DNA of 64,000 nt from NCBI GenBank assembly GCA_024291935.2, contig JAGTYA010000026.1, forward strand, positions 8,288,001-8,352,000, in the 5' to 3' direction. Below the pieces are notes generated by a model. That model had not been told where the DNA came from, did not search any database, and was given only the letters and a program-made list of their open reading frames with translations. Below are positions 33,641 to 46,529 of the stretch, in pieces. Within the stretch, counting starts at the first letter, position 1; the number at the start of each line of letters is the position of its first letter. The DNA is from Okapia johnstoni. Its lineage: Eukaryota > Chordata > Mammalia > Artiodactyla > Giraffidae. The translations under genes were made by a program, and so were the position numbers.

Positions 33641-33874
33641 GCATGCTTTAAATAGCCTTTATTGTTACAAGGGAGGCCCTACTGAGCAGGGCCTTATAAA
33701 CAGATACATGTGGTCCCAGGATGTCACCATGGAGAAATCAAGACGTCATGATTGCAGAAGAGGTCACTGTAACAGAAGGACACGATCCAGGGGAGGCTGG
33801 CCAGGAATGCAGCAGACACGATCAGGAAAGGCCGGGGTGGTCAGGTCACGGGGTGAGGGAGAGGACAGCTCCCG
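33640..33874 (-). other. COX8A: COX8A 3' UTR
   Basis: This is about 235 bases from the stop to just past the AATAAA at 33663-33658. A CHR SINE abuts the 3' end (33485-33640). Confidence 0.75.
33658..33663 (-). terminator. COX8A poly(A) signal AATAAA
   Basis: A canonical signal on the - strand lies 212 bases after the stop codon. Confidence 0.8.
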
Positions 33875-35570
<1,696 letters not shown>

Positions 35571-35892
35571 CCTCCAAAGCAGCCTATCTTCGTGAGTGAC
35601 ATCGTAGCTACCCAATCACATAAGCCAGAAACCCAGGCGGCATTCTTGACTCCCCCTCCATTCATCTTCAACTCTTTGTTTAGAAATCCCCTGTCCCCGC
35701 CAGGACTCTAATTTCGGTCTGACCGCCTGGCACTAACCGGAACAGAGCCTGTATCTGGTTCACTACTGTGTCCAAAGAGCCACTAACCTCCTAACTGAAC
35801 TCTTACAGTTACCCTCTCCAATTCCAGTCTCCATGCAGTAGCAGCCGACCTTCCTCCCTTCTCTTTAAATATAAATCTAAGCAAGCCATTTG

Positions 35893-36118
35893 TTACTTAG
35901 TCGCTAAGTTGTGTCCGACTCTTTTGCGAACCCATGGACTGTTACCTGCTATGCTCCTCTGTCCATGGAATTTTCCAGGCAAGAATACTGGAGTAAGTTG
36001 CCATTTTCTTCTCCAGGGGATCTTCCCAACCCAGGGATCGAACCTGCATCTCCTGCATTGCATTGCATTGCATTGCAGGCTGATTCTTTACCACTGAGCC
36101 ACCCACCAGGGAAGTCCT
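35893..36118 (-). mobile_element. Bov-tA SINE with GCATT expansion
   Basis: A reverse copy from TTAGTCGCTAAGTTGTGTCC to CCACCAGGGAAGTCC. The usual TGCATTGCAGG is expanded to four GCATT units (36055-36077). Confidence 0.93.
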
Positions 36119-36130
36119 TAACCAAGTCAT

Positions 36131-36349
36131 ACGTGTGTGTGCTCAGTTGCTTAGTTGTTTTGGTCTCTGTGATCCTGTGGACTGTAGCCTGCAAGGCTCC
36201 TCTGTCCATGAGATTCTCCAAGCAAGGTTACTAGAGTGGGTTGCCATTTCCTTCTGCAGGGGATCTTCCCAACTCAGGGATCAAACCCACATCTCTGTGT
36301 CTCCTACATTGCCAGGCAGATTCTTTACCATTGAGCCACCTGGGAAGCC
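36131..36349 (-). mobile_element. Bov-tA SINE
   Basis: A second reverse copy, directly after the first: GTGTGCTCAGTTGCTTAGTT to CCACCTGGGAAGCCC. The TAACCAAGTCATAC string on both sides (36119-36132 and 36355-36368) is a good target-site duplication. Confidence 0.94.
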
Positions 36350-36589
36350 CTCCTAACCAAGTCATACACCTACTTTAAAATCTTTTCGACTTCTCATTGT
36401 ATACTAAATAAAGACTCAATTTCTGGATGTCACTTTCCACCCTCATCTCCAAGTATTCCCCACCCTTCTCCTTGCTCTCTGGTCCTCCCACCCCAAAGCC
36501 TTTTGCTTCTTTGTATTTTAGGTTCTACAGAACACTTTTTCAACACTTAACCTACCTAGCCTTCCTTTTTCACCACTCCAACTTCTACT

Positions 36590-37330
36590 TCTGAAACAGG
36601 AGCGAAGATGGCAGAGCATGACATTTAAAAGAATGACATAGCCAGAGGACATGACACAATCATTAGAACCAAATGGGTTCAATATGGTGGACAAGTCGAC
36701 TTCCACTAGACTTTGTGTATATGCTCATTATAACACATCAGCAAGCTAAATGGCATGACCACAGGTGCAATGACTGTTTCAAGGCTGACTATAAAATTCA
36801 AAAAGTAGGTGTTAGTCCAGTTTCTGGAAATCCCCACCCCTTTCCCAGGAGACACAGGTTTGATCCCTAGGTCAGGAAGATCCCCTGGAGGAGAAAATGG
36901 CAATCCACTCCAGTATTCTTGCCAGGAAAATTCCATGGACAAAAGGAGCCTGGCAGGTTACAGTCCATGGGGTTGCAAAGAGTCAGACACGACTGAACAC
37001 ACATACACATACATACATCCCCAAAATAGCTGGAATACTCCTTCCACTTATTAGCCTATGAAATTACCCACTCCTATAATATGACAACCGCATACCCTGG
37101 GGTCACTCTCTCCTTCTGAGATGGCCCACACTTTGTTTATGGAGTGTTTTTCTCTCTAAATAAATCTGCTTCTTACCTATCACTTTGTTTCTCACTTAAT
37201 TCTTTCTGTGATGAGACATCAAGAACTTGAGCTTCATTAAGCCCCGAAACCTGGTGTGTGATCTTAGTTACAAGACCATGGACTCAAGTCCCAGTTTACG
37301 TTTTGGCTAAGTTGGAGTCCCAACATGTGG
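36590..37330 (+). mobile_element. Endogenous retrovirus-type solo LTR, interrupted by Bov-tA
   Basis: Upstream part 36590-36845 and downstream part 37018-37330 flank a truncated Bov-tA. The downstream part has the layout of an LTR R/U5: CTCTCTCCTTCTGAGATGGC, a poly(A) signal AATAAA at 37159-37164, CTTATTCTTTCTGTGATGAG-like U5 and repeated GGTTCAAGTC phrases. No viral gene is present on either side. The borders are approximate. Confidence 0.6.
36848..37017 (+). mobile_element. 5'-truncated Bov-tA SINE
   Basis: This copy starts within the element at GAGACACAGGTTTGATCCCT and ends GTCAGACACGACTGAACAC with a CATACATACA tail. It sits inside the LTR. Confidence 0.9.
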
Positions 37331-37825
37331 GTTCAAGTCTCGATCTGTTGGGAGTCCCAGTTCACACGGTTTCACTTCCAGACCTCCACTTACGGATACA
37401 GCTTACTTTATTCAACAAATGTTTGCCAGCCCCTACTGTGTTTCAGGAACTGTTCTAGACGCTCGGTGAACAAAGTGAACAAGGACTCCCTTATCACAGA
37501 ACCGACATTCCAGAGGCAGACAAGAGACAAACACTTGATGAGAAGTTATTGAGAGTGCCATGATGTGATAGGAAGTGACAGGTGACACTGCCTCAGGAAG
37601 CCTTCCCTGGCCACCCCAGGCTGATGCCACTTCTGTGCCCAGCAGCCCCTGTGACAGTACTGCCCACAGGAGTGGTCTTTGTCTATAGGCTGGGGGCCAT
37701 CTGAGGGCAGAGGCTGTATCTGGTTCACTGCTGTCTCCAAAGGGCCTGGCACACACTTAGAGAATATTTATGAATTGCAGTAGACTGACCAGAGGAGAAC
37801 AGGAAAGGGGGAAAGGGGCCAGTCA

Positions 37826-38030
37826 CTGAGTTGGGCCTTATCTGTATAATCTCATTCCACCTTCACAACAATGTCACGAGGGAGGTGCTATTATTATTTC
37901 AAATGTTTTACAAGTGAGAAAATAAGCCTGAAGAACTGGGTGACCTGCTCAAGTTCATAGAGCTCCAAGGCTGCCCAGCCAGGATTCCAGGGCGGGTCTC
38001 TCCATTCCAAAACCCATGCTTTAACCCACG
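37826..38030 (+). mobile_element. MIR SINE
   Basis: CTTATCTGTATAATCTCATT, GAGGTGCTATTATTATTTC and TGACCTGCTCAAGTTCATAG are MIR landmarks. Confidence 0.75.
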
Positions 38031-38861
38031 AAAGCTGCTGCAAAAAGGGAGAATTTCCAGAAGTTCCAGTTTTGATATTGTGGTCAATGGCTTCAAACAC
38101 CGCAACAGAGGATGGGGATGAAGTGAGGTGGCAAGAGGCCAGGAAGACATGGGCTTTGGAGGAGAAGCCTCAGCCCCATACGAGCAGGGAGGGATGCTCA
38201 CAGAAAGGTGGGATGGACCCAGAGTGCCCCAGAGGGTAGGCTGTGCCTGAGCCTTTTCTGGAGACATGGGCTCCCGGGCCCTGAGCTCTCCAGGGCCCTT
38301 CTCCACCCCACCTCCTCTTCCCCACCCTACTCGTGGGTATTGTTAATGTCCAGCAGTCTCAGTCCAGCCTTCCCCCAGCTAACAGGCCCCATGCCCTTGT
38401 ATTGGCCTGGGACCTGGCTAACAGCCCAGGACACATTCTAAGCACCTCCCCCACCACATCCCAAGGGACACAGCCCAAGAACACAGAGCTGAGAGGCCCA
38501 GGCCCCAGCTGCCTGCCCCTGGAAGGATGAAGGGACAGGGACCTCCCTGCAGCCCTACGGGGCTTTGTCAGCCCTTTGTCCGGTGAACAAAGTAATAACG
38601 TCCAGATTAGAGCACGGCCAGGCAAGAGGCCTGGAGAGGCTTTGGGAAGGGATGGAATTTCCTGTGGTCCCCTAGGTTACTCCTTTGAGGAATCTCACGT
38701 TCCTCTCCTCCACTGGCAGCTAGAGGGAAAGAGTGAATATTTGTCAAGCAGGCACCTCTGTGGTCTGTTCCAGGGCTTTCCTCGTGGACCCTGTGATGTG
38801 ACTTCTTTTAGAACCTCCGTCAGAGAAAAGGAAAGAGTCTGGGAAAGGTAAGTAAGGCACC

Positions 38862-39741
38862 TGAGTCACCATCCGCAGTGATTTTAGAGCCCAAGAAAAT
38901 AAAGTCTGTCATTATTTCCATTGTTTCCCCATCTATTTGCTATGAAGTAATGGGACCAGATGCCAGGATCTTAGTTTTCTGAATGTTGAGTTTTAAGCCA
39001 GCTTTTTTACTCTCCTCTTTCACTTTCATCAAGAGGCTCTTTAGTTCCTCTTCACTTTCTGCCATAAGGGTGGTGTCATCCGCATATCTGAGGTTATTGA
39101 TATTTCTCCTGGCAATCTTGATTCCAGAGTGTGCTTCATCCAGCCCAGAATTTCGCATGATGTACTCTGCATGTAAATTAAATAAGTAGGGTGACAATAT
39201 ACAGCCCTGAGGTACTCCTTTCCCAATTTGGAACCAATCTGTTGTTCCATGTCCAGTTCTGTTACTTCTTGACCTGCATACGGATTTCTCAGGAGACAAG
39301 TAAGGTGGTCTGGTATTCTCATCTCTTTAAGAATTTTCCACAGTTTGTTGTAATCCACATAGTCAAAGGCTTTAGTGTAGTCAATGAAGCAGATGTTTTT
39401 CTGGAATTCTCTTGCTTTTTCTATGATCCAACGGATGTTGGTGATTTGATCTCTGGTTCCTTTGCCTTTTCTAAATCCAGCTTGAACATCTGGAAGTTCA
39501 CGGTTCTTGTACTGTTGAAGCCTGGCTTGGAGAATTTTGAAAATCACTTTGCTAGCATTTGAAATGAGTGCAATTGTACAGTAATTTGAACATTCTTTGG
39601 CATTGCTTTTCTTTGGGATTGGAATGAAAACTGACCTTTCCCAGTCCTGTAGCCACTGCTGAGTTTTCCAAATTTGCTGGTATAAGTGCAACACTTTCAC
39701 AGAATCATCTTTTAGGATTTGAAATAGCTCAGCTGTTACAT
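38862..39741 (-). mobile_element. BovB (RTE) LINE fragment with broken reverse transcriptase
   Basis: The - strand encodes reverse-transcriptase pieces in two frames. The first (39700-39270) includes AGFRKGKGTRDQI and FIDYTKAFDYVD. The second (39299-38940) includes GVPQGCILSPYLF and the catalytic YADDTTLMAE. The frame shift near 39,270-39,300 makes it inactive. Both ends of the full element are missing. BovB is known for horizontal spread among vertebrates. Confidence 0.92.
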
Positions 39742-39743
39742 TT

Positions 39744-39864
39744 CAGCAACCCACTCCAGTATTCTTGCCTGAAGAATCCCCAAGGACAGAGATGCTTGGT
39801 GGGTTACAGTTCATGGGGACTGCAGACTCAGACACAACTGAGCGACTAAGCACAGTATAGCACA
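39744..39864 (+). mobile_element. 5'-truncated Bov-tA SINE
   Basis: CAACCCACTCCAGTATTCTT through CAGACACAACTGAGCGACTA; it starts immediately after the BovB fragment. Confidence 0.88.
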
Positions 39865-40155
39865 AGCTGATATTGATATTAGGTTACAATTCCTGTTACA
39901 CTTCAGTTTTAAAAAGTTTTAAAACAAATGAGAAGCAAAGAAAACATGAAGTGTGATAGGGTCTTGCTTTTCTAAAACAAAGAAAATAATCCCTAGGGTT
40001 AGGAATATGCATAGGTGAAAGTCTGTTCAGCACACAATTGTGAACAGTGGTTCACACTGGTTCACACAAGGGTTGAACAGTGGTTCAACACTCTAGATAG
40101 TGGTGGGAAATGGTCCTTTTCTGCTGCAATCTTTTTCCAAGATTGCATGTTGGGC

Positions 40156-40255
40156 ACTTTTTTTTTCGGCCATGCCATGCAGCATGTAGTATCTTAGTTC
40201 CCAGGTCAGGGATTGAACCTCCAGCCCCTGCAGTGGAAGCTCTTGGAAGTCCTGT
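40156..40255 (-). mobile_element. CHR-type SINE, short
   Basis: T-run, CGGCCATGCCATGCAGCATG, CAGGTCAGGGATTGAACCTC and a degraded end. Confidence 0.8.
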
Positions 40256-41134
40256 GGGTATTTCTTTTGCCATTAGAATAAGCAAGCATGCAGAAGGGGC
40301 TCCCTGGCCCAGTGAGGGAAGTTTGCCTGTGAGTGACAGACTCTCTGGGAAGCAAGGATCTCCTCTGACACCCTGGTAACTACCGTGCTGCCTGCATGGA
40401 TGGGGAGCTCATTCTCCACCCCAGGACTGCCCACTCCACTCGGATTGCTAGGAATCTCTCCTGCATTGTGGCGAGACCGAGAGATCCCAGCCTCAGTCCT
40501 GGCTCTGATCCAAGGGCCCAAGCTGTCCCTCTACCCCACCCCCTCCCTTGAATGGAGCAGTAAGAATAGATCCCAAGCCTTGGGGGTGGGTGGAAGAGCT
40601 GGTCCCTTCTCCTGAGACATGTCACAATCCGGGCTCCCAGTCCTGATGGTCAGGTATGGACTGGGAAGATCCCAGGTGCCCCATCTCAGGGCTGACTCCA
40701 GACCCTACTGGCCATACTTGGGTTAGAGACACAATGGGTGACCTCACCCCAGGCCTGGCCCCTGTCCATTAAAGGCTCTGGCCCAACAACTGCTCTCTCT
40801 AGTAGAGCTGCGAGTCCTGGGGAGGAAGTCAGGCCTCAGCCGTGTGGGGCAGCAGGCATAAATCCCTCAGCCGCCTGCCCCCCAAATACACACAGCTCCT
40901 GCCACCCCACTGACCTGAACTCCCCTCCTGGCACATTAAGTGAGGGCTGGGCTCTGAGCACCGGGGGTATAGGGTGAAGGGACCCACCCCAGGGCTCTAA
41001 CTGAGGTCAGCTGCGGCCTCTCTACAAGCCTGTGGGGACTGTCTCCCTAGGGTGGGGGTAGCAGCAGGAGGCCCTTGTAGAGCTCAAGAAGGGCCCACTG
41101 TCTAAAGGAGGAGGGTCCGAGGAGAGGAAGGGGA

Positions 41135-41290
41135 TTTAATCTTTACAATAATTCAGCAAGGAATGCGTGCCTACTTCTTTGCTGAGGAAGCAGGCACAGA
41201 GAGGTGAAATAACTTTCAGGGTTACAGAGCCCATAGGCAGGATTCTCAGAGGTCTTCTAGCCGCCCTGTCTCTCCATTCCCACCAAACGG
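41135..41290 (+). mobile_element. MIR SINE
   Basis: TTAATCTTTACAATAATTC, GAGGAAGCAGGCACAGAGAG and GGGTTACAGAGCCCATAGGC. Confidence 0.65.
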
Positions 41291-41370
41291 TACGTGCCCT
41301 GAGTCAGAGGAGCGGTCACACCCGCTTTATCTGCTGACGGACACCCAGAACTCAGCAGGTACTCAGTTCA

Positions 41371-41610
41371 TACCTGCTGAATGAATCCTCCAAGATTCAA
41401 ATCCAGGTCTCAACCTCAAAGTCCATGCTCCCTCCACTACATCAATTCAATGTATAGGACGCCTGTTGTTACAAAGAGTGATGTAAGTGTTGTTTTCACA
41501 GGTAGTGGTCAAACTCCTCCCCTCACTATTCCTATCAAAGTGGTATCTCTGTGACTGCCAGTCATAATAGTAGTTCTATGACTGCCAGGAGTCAGAGAAA
41601 TTAAAAATGG
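41371..41610. repeat. Duplicated block, copy 1
   Basis: Begins ACCTGCTGAATGAATCCTCC and ends CAGAGAAATTAAAAAT. It matches 57692-57880 plus 58000-58075 over almost its whole length. Part (TTCAAATCCAGGTCT) is MIR-like, but the similarity continues well past any MIR. Confidence 0.85.
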
Positions 41611-41624
41611 GGGTTTTCATGCAA

Positions 41625-42107
41625 AAAAGGGTAGAAAGGACTCAGCCATAAAAACAAACGAATTAATACAATTCGCAGCAACATGGATGCAGCTAGAGAT
41701 CATCATAATAGTGAAGTAAGTTAGAATGAGAAAGACAAATATCATATGATATCACTTCTACGTGGCATCTAAAATATGACACAAGTGAACCTATCCACAA
41801 AACAGAAGCAGACTCGTAGACACGGAGAACAGGCTTGTGGCTGCCAAGAGGGAGGGGATGGACTTGGAGTTCGAGGTTGGTAGATGCAAATTACTGCATT
41901 TAGAATGGATAAACAGCAAGGTCCTAATAAACAACACAGGGAACTATATTCAATATCCTGTGATAAACCACAATGGAAAAGAGTATGAAAACGAATGTAC
42001 GTATGTGTATAACTGAGTCACTCTGCTGTACAGCAGAGGTTGGCACAACATTGTAAATCAACTGTACTTCAATTTTTAAAAAAAAATTTCTAATTAAAAA
42101 AAAAAGG
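41625..42107 (+). mobile_element. L1 LINE 3' end with poly(A) tail
   Basis: GACTCAGCCATAAAAACAAA, CAACATGGATGCAGCTAGAG, GTAAGTTAGAATGAGAAAGA and GTAAATCAACTGTACTTCAA are the ruminant L1 3' end. It finishes in an A-rich tail at 42070-42107. It is 5'-truncated. Confidence 0.93.
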
Positions 42108-42936
42108 TGGAGGGGAAGGGGTAGGAGGAGGCAGCTCTGGTCTGGGTTGTCCTCAACAAGGAGCAAGGAGCCCCCAGGGTGGGGGTGGGAAAGGGACTGA
42201 GCAGGGTCCCGAAGGGGCATCTGCTGTTCCTGGGACACAGCTGTCACCAGGCGCCAGACGTCCAGGGGCAGGCCAGGACGCAGCTGTCAGGGGCGGAGCA
42301 ACACGGGGGCGGGGCAGGGGCACTGCCCTCCCCAGGGAGACGCAGCTGTCCTGGCCCAGGCCCTTTGCAGCCGGCTGCACAGGTACAGCTGCCAAGACAA
42401 AAGGAGGCTGTGGGCTGGCGTGGGTGGGGGGGGGGGGGTGCTGCCCACAGTCAGCGGCCAAGAGTGATGAACCAGCTGGTGTGTGGCAATGGCTCTGGCT
42501 CGGCGAAGGTCCCCCACACCTGTGCAGGCATGGCAGTCAGGTCACCAAGTCTGCCTGCCACTGCCCCTGCCCTGTGGTACAAACGGGTAAACTGAGACCC
42601 ACGGGGGTAGGGCTGCTGGGCTAGAGGACCCCGCCCCCAAACACACCCAAGGTCTCCTTCCCCAGCTCCCTAGGACATCATGATAGACTTGGCCAGAAGG
42701 ACTCGTATGTGGGCAAGAAGCCTGGAGCAAACGCAGCATCCTTTTGTTCAAGCACCCCACGGAGTGCGGCACCCCCACCTCGGACAACAGGGAGATCTGT
42801 GTGTGCCACAGCCTCCACGACAAGCCGTGTGTGGCCTGGGCGGAGCACCGGGCACTGCTCACCAGTGTGTGTATGTATGTGTGCACACACAGTGTGTATA
42901 TTACATTCTAAGCACATACACATGGGCCGTGCTGCT

Positions 42937-43048
42937 GTGGGTGCTCAGTTGTGTCCGACTCTTTGCGACCCCACAGACTATAGCCCACCTGGCTCCCCTG
43001 TCCATGGGATTTTCCAGGCAAGAATACTGTGGTGGCAAGAATACTGGA
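42937..43048 (-). mobile_element. Truncated Bov-tA SINE
   Basis: GGTGCTCAGTTGTGTCCGAC through GGGATTTTCCAGGCAAGAAT, with a duplicated GCAAGAATACTG at the break. Confidence 0.85.
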
Positions 43049-45257
43049 GGCCCCACTCAAGTCGAAGGTCAACAGCAAGCTGAGGACCGCCCAGGTCATA
43101 TACAAGACACTGAACCTTCTGTCATGTAGGGGGCATCTGAGCCCGTGCTGAGACTATGCCTCTGGCCACACCCATGGGGACCCCCAGGCTCACCCCTGCT
43201 GTGCGGAGACCCTGTATCCAGACCTCTCTGCCTGGACTTACTACTCCAAACCCTGGGCCTTCTCTCCATCTCCGGACTGCTGACCTCTGACCTCCAGCCC
43301 TGGGCAGTCCCCGTGTCTTTTCATTGTTCTCCACACCCCATCTCACAGCCAGACCCCCAGCAGGCCCTGAAGCCCTGCACGAGAGCCCCCATCCCTGACA
43401 CCCACCCCACTTCCTGCCATGTTCCCCACCCCTCCTGCTCCTTGGATCCAACATTCAGAACACGGGCTGCCCCGGGAGTACAAGCCACTATCTGGTGCCA
43501 CCCCACCCCCAGCTCTGTCTGAAGCCACTGTGTAACCCACCCCAGGCTCATGCTGGGCTCCAGGGATGGCAGCACCCACGTGCCCACCTGAGGGCTATGT
43601 ATTGCCCCTCGCCACCCAGCGCCTGGGCCAGGAGGGCTGGGACCCCACTGATTCCCCCGTTAAGATCCTTGCTGAGTGCAGCTACTTTTTCATCACCACT
43701 GGTGAGGGGTAGGGTGGATAAGCCCCCTTCCCGCCCCGCCCACAACAGCACCCTCCTGAGTCAGGCCAGTACCACCCTGCGACATAGAACCCTGGTGCAG
43801 AGGAGGGCGGGCCGCACCCATGGCGGCTGCAGCCACCCCGAAGTCAGCTGTCAGGCCTCGGCTCACAGCTGCAGCTCCCACCTCGTTCTGCTAGCGGCTC
43901 CAAGCCCTCTCACCCAGTCCCTTTGTAGGATCTCTTCTCTCCAAACTTGGGGTGTCCGACCCTGCGCACAGGGCGGCCCTTCCCCTGCCAGCCTGTAGCA
44001 GACATTCGGCTTCTCAGAGCAGGGAGCCCCACAGCCGCAAGTGTGGGTGTTCAGGTTTCGCCTTGTCTATGGCACAGGCAGGACCCAGGCGATGCAGAAA
44101 TGTGCATGCCCTGCAAGAGGGCCCCCTGGGTGCTGTTCCCCCACCCTGGGCAGAGGGTCCGGGTTGGAGGGGCTAACCTGGGCCGTGGGCTTTGGAGCCC
44201 GGGCTCTGGCAGGAGATCCCGCAGGGACACTGAGGGAAACTTGGGGTCCATGACCCTGGACTCTGAGCACGAGATGACTACAGCTGCTTCCCCTCCTCTG
44301 GAGGGCAGGTCATCACCGTTGGCCCTGGCCCTGTCCTAAGGCCCTCCTCCAGCCCTCCACTGTGGGTGAGCCTGCCCCCGCAGGGCAGACATGCCTTGAC
44401 ACTGACCTTCTCAGCTCCAGTCCCCGTCTTTCTAGACAGCTCCCTGCGTGGGACAAAAGGCAGGCCTCTCTCAGGAGATAGCGCCCCTACTGGCCAGGAC
44501 CTGAGCGGGAAGATACCAGACCAACAGGTGTCGGCTTTGCCAGGCAGGGAGTCCACCAAAACAATTCACCACTCCACCGTGAAACGTGACATGGACATCC
44601 ACAAGGATCTGCTTGCCCACAGCATCCTGTCTTGGGGCATGACCACGGCCCAGGGCACTGCAGACGGATGCAGACCTTGCTGGGCCCTCAGCACTCTGAA
44701 GACCAAGGGTGAGTGGCCAATGGCATACCAGGGGATCACCAAATGCCATTTCCTTCCCCACCGTACCCAAGCAACGGTGCGAGGGCATCGGGCTGTCTAG
44801 TCTCCGAGGTGGTTCTGCAGCATCTTCCCGATCGCCCTAGACCCTTGATCTCATGAGAAACGACCTCTGTTAATACTTTTGGAGAGGAAAAAGCAGAAAA
44901 AACTAGAATAAACCTGCCTGTTTGAATCAGCCACTTTCAAAGCCTGGTGGTAGAAACCATCCGGTAACCAGGTTTCGCACACTGGGGAAACTTTCAGACC
45001 AGCTCAGGCTCTGCCCGAAACTGAGGACCTCTCATCCTGCAACTGTGCCTCTTGCTCTATCTGCTCACTGAAGTGGTGGGGGTGAGGGGTGGTGGGCGCT
45101 CCAGCGGGTACCACTTGAATGATGAAGTCTGAGCTGCAGACTCCGGAAGGGTGAGGGCAGCCGCCTCGGAGGACCAAAGAGGGAGCCTGGTTACTTAGGA
45201 AAGTGGTGTGGAGGGCAGACAGGGCCAGTGGCAGCAAAGGGAGGCCCCTCCAATCCT

Positions 45258-45290
45258 TCTGCTGCTGCTGCTGCTAAGTCGCTTCAGGTC
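45258..45290 (-). repeat. Bov-A2-type SINE fragment
   Basis: (CTG)n followed by CTAAGTCGCTTCAGGTCA is the start of a Bov-A2 element; only about 30 bases remain. Confidence 0.6.
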
Positions 45291-45364
45291 ATTTACTCTG
45301 CAGCAAGGGGACGGTGACTCTTGAGAAATTCCTGCCTGGAATTACAATAGCCTCCAAGGAACAA

Positions 45365-45558
45365 GGGCTTCCCTCGTGGCTCAGCTGGTAAAAAAATCCA
45401 CCTGCAATGCAGGAGACCTGGGTTTGATCCCTGGGTTGGGAAGATCCCCTGGAGAAGGGAAAGGCTACCTACTCCAGTATTCTGGCCTGGAGAATTCCAT
45501 GGACTGTATAATCCATGGGGTTGCAAACAGTTGGACACGACTGAGCGACTTTCACTTT
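45365..45558 (+). mobile_element. Bov-tA SINE with target-site duplication
   Basis: A complete copy from GGGCTTCCCTCGTGGCTCAG to GAGCGACTTTCACTTT. It is flanked by a perfect 10-base direct repeat, CAAGGAACAA, at 45355-45364 and 45559-45568. Confidence 0.96.
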
Positions 45559-46529
45559 CAAGGAACAAAGAACTCGGGGGTGGGGGGTGGGGTGGTGGAG
45601 ACAGAATTCCATCTCATTGGAAGGCTGTTGAATGATGCTCCAGCATTTAAAATGCTCTCCTTCCCCAAGGGCTGGGATGCCTTACTTCATGCCTCCAGGG
45701 TAAGGGAGCTGCACCCACCATCCCCAGCTGTGCCCCCACCCAAGGGGCTGAGGCCACATGTGGCACCTACGAGACAGTTGTTGACTCTGCTCCTTTCCTG
45801 AGATCACTGTCCCACCAGAGCACAAAGGCTCCGGGGGCTCGGGGCTCCACCCTGGCCACCCTCTCCACCTTCCGGCAGAGGTGACCACCGGGGAGCAACA
45901 CGAGGTGGCTGGCCCTCCAGGGTTCATGGGAAGCACTCTTGAGCCCTGGCTCCCAGCCCACTTCCTGCCCCTGCTCCCTGGGCCAGGCTCCAGCGGGAGT
46001 CCACCTGGGAGTTCAAGAGGCCTGAGCCTCCCCCAGCTCATAACTTTCCTGCCCTGTCAGGCCTGACGTGAGTTACCCTTCCTTTGGGCCTCTGTCTTTC
46101 CTGAGTGAAGAGGGGGCCAGAATCTTTTCAAGAGATGAAGAATATTCTGAGTACCCCAGTTAAGTCAAAGAAACACCGAAGCACTATTCAACTCCCACAC
46201 AAATGTTCTGGAATTTATGTTTGCCCGCCTACGTTAAATGTCACAACACTTTGCCTGGGACTCTCTCCAGCGTGCAGAGCAGGCACCCTTCAGGAGACCT
46301 TTGACCTCTGCCCTGGGCTTCTGAGAAGCGGCACAAACACTTGCATTCGGTGGTCTCAGTTTCCACGTCTGGCTCCTCACCTCAAACGCCCTGAGGTTTT
46401 CCCTGCCGGAGGCTTCCTTCATAAGAAGAGGTGTGGGGCCATCACAGCTGTGCACCCCGAGGGTTTAGATCCAGTGCTGGGCGGTCTGAGCCCTTTGCTG
46501 CTATGGCACCCCAGCACCAGGAAGCCATC

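Noticed and set aside
38940..39700. Host gene encoding a reverse transcriptase
   Set aside because: Motifs and flanks are those of BovB, and the frame is broken.
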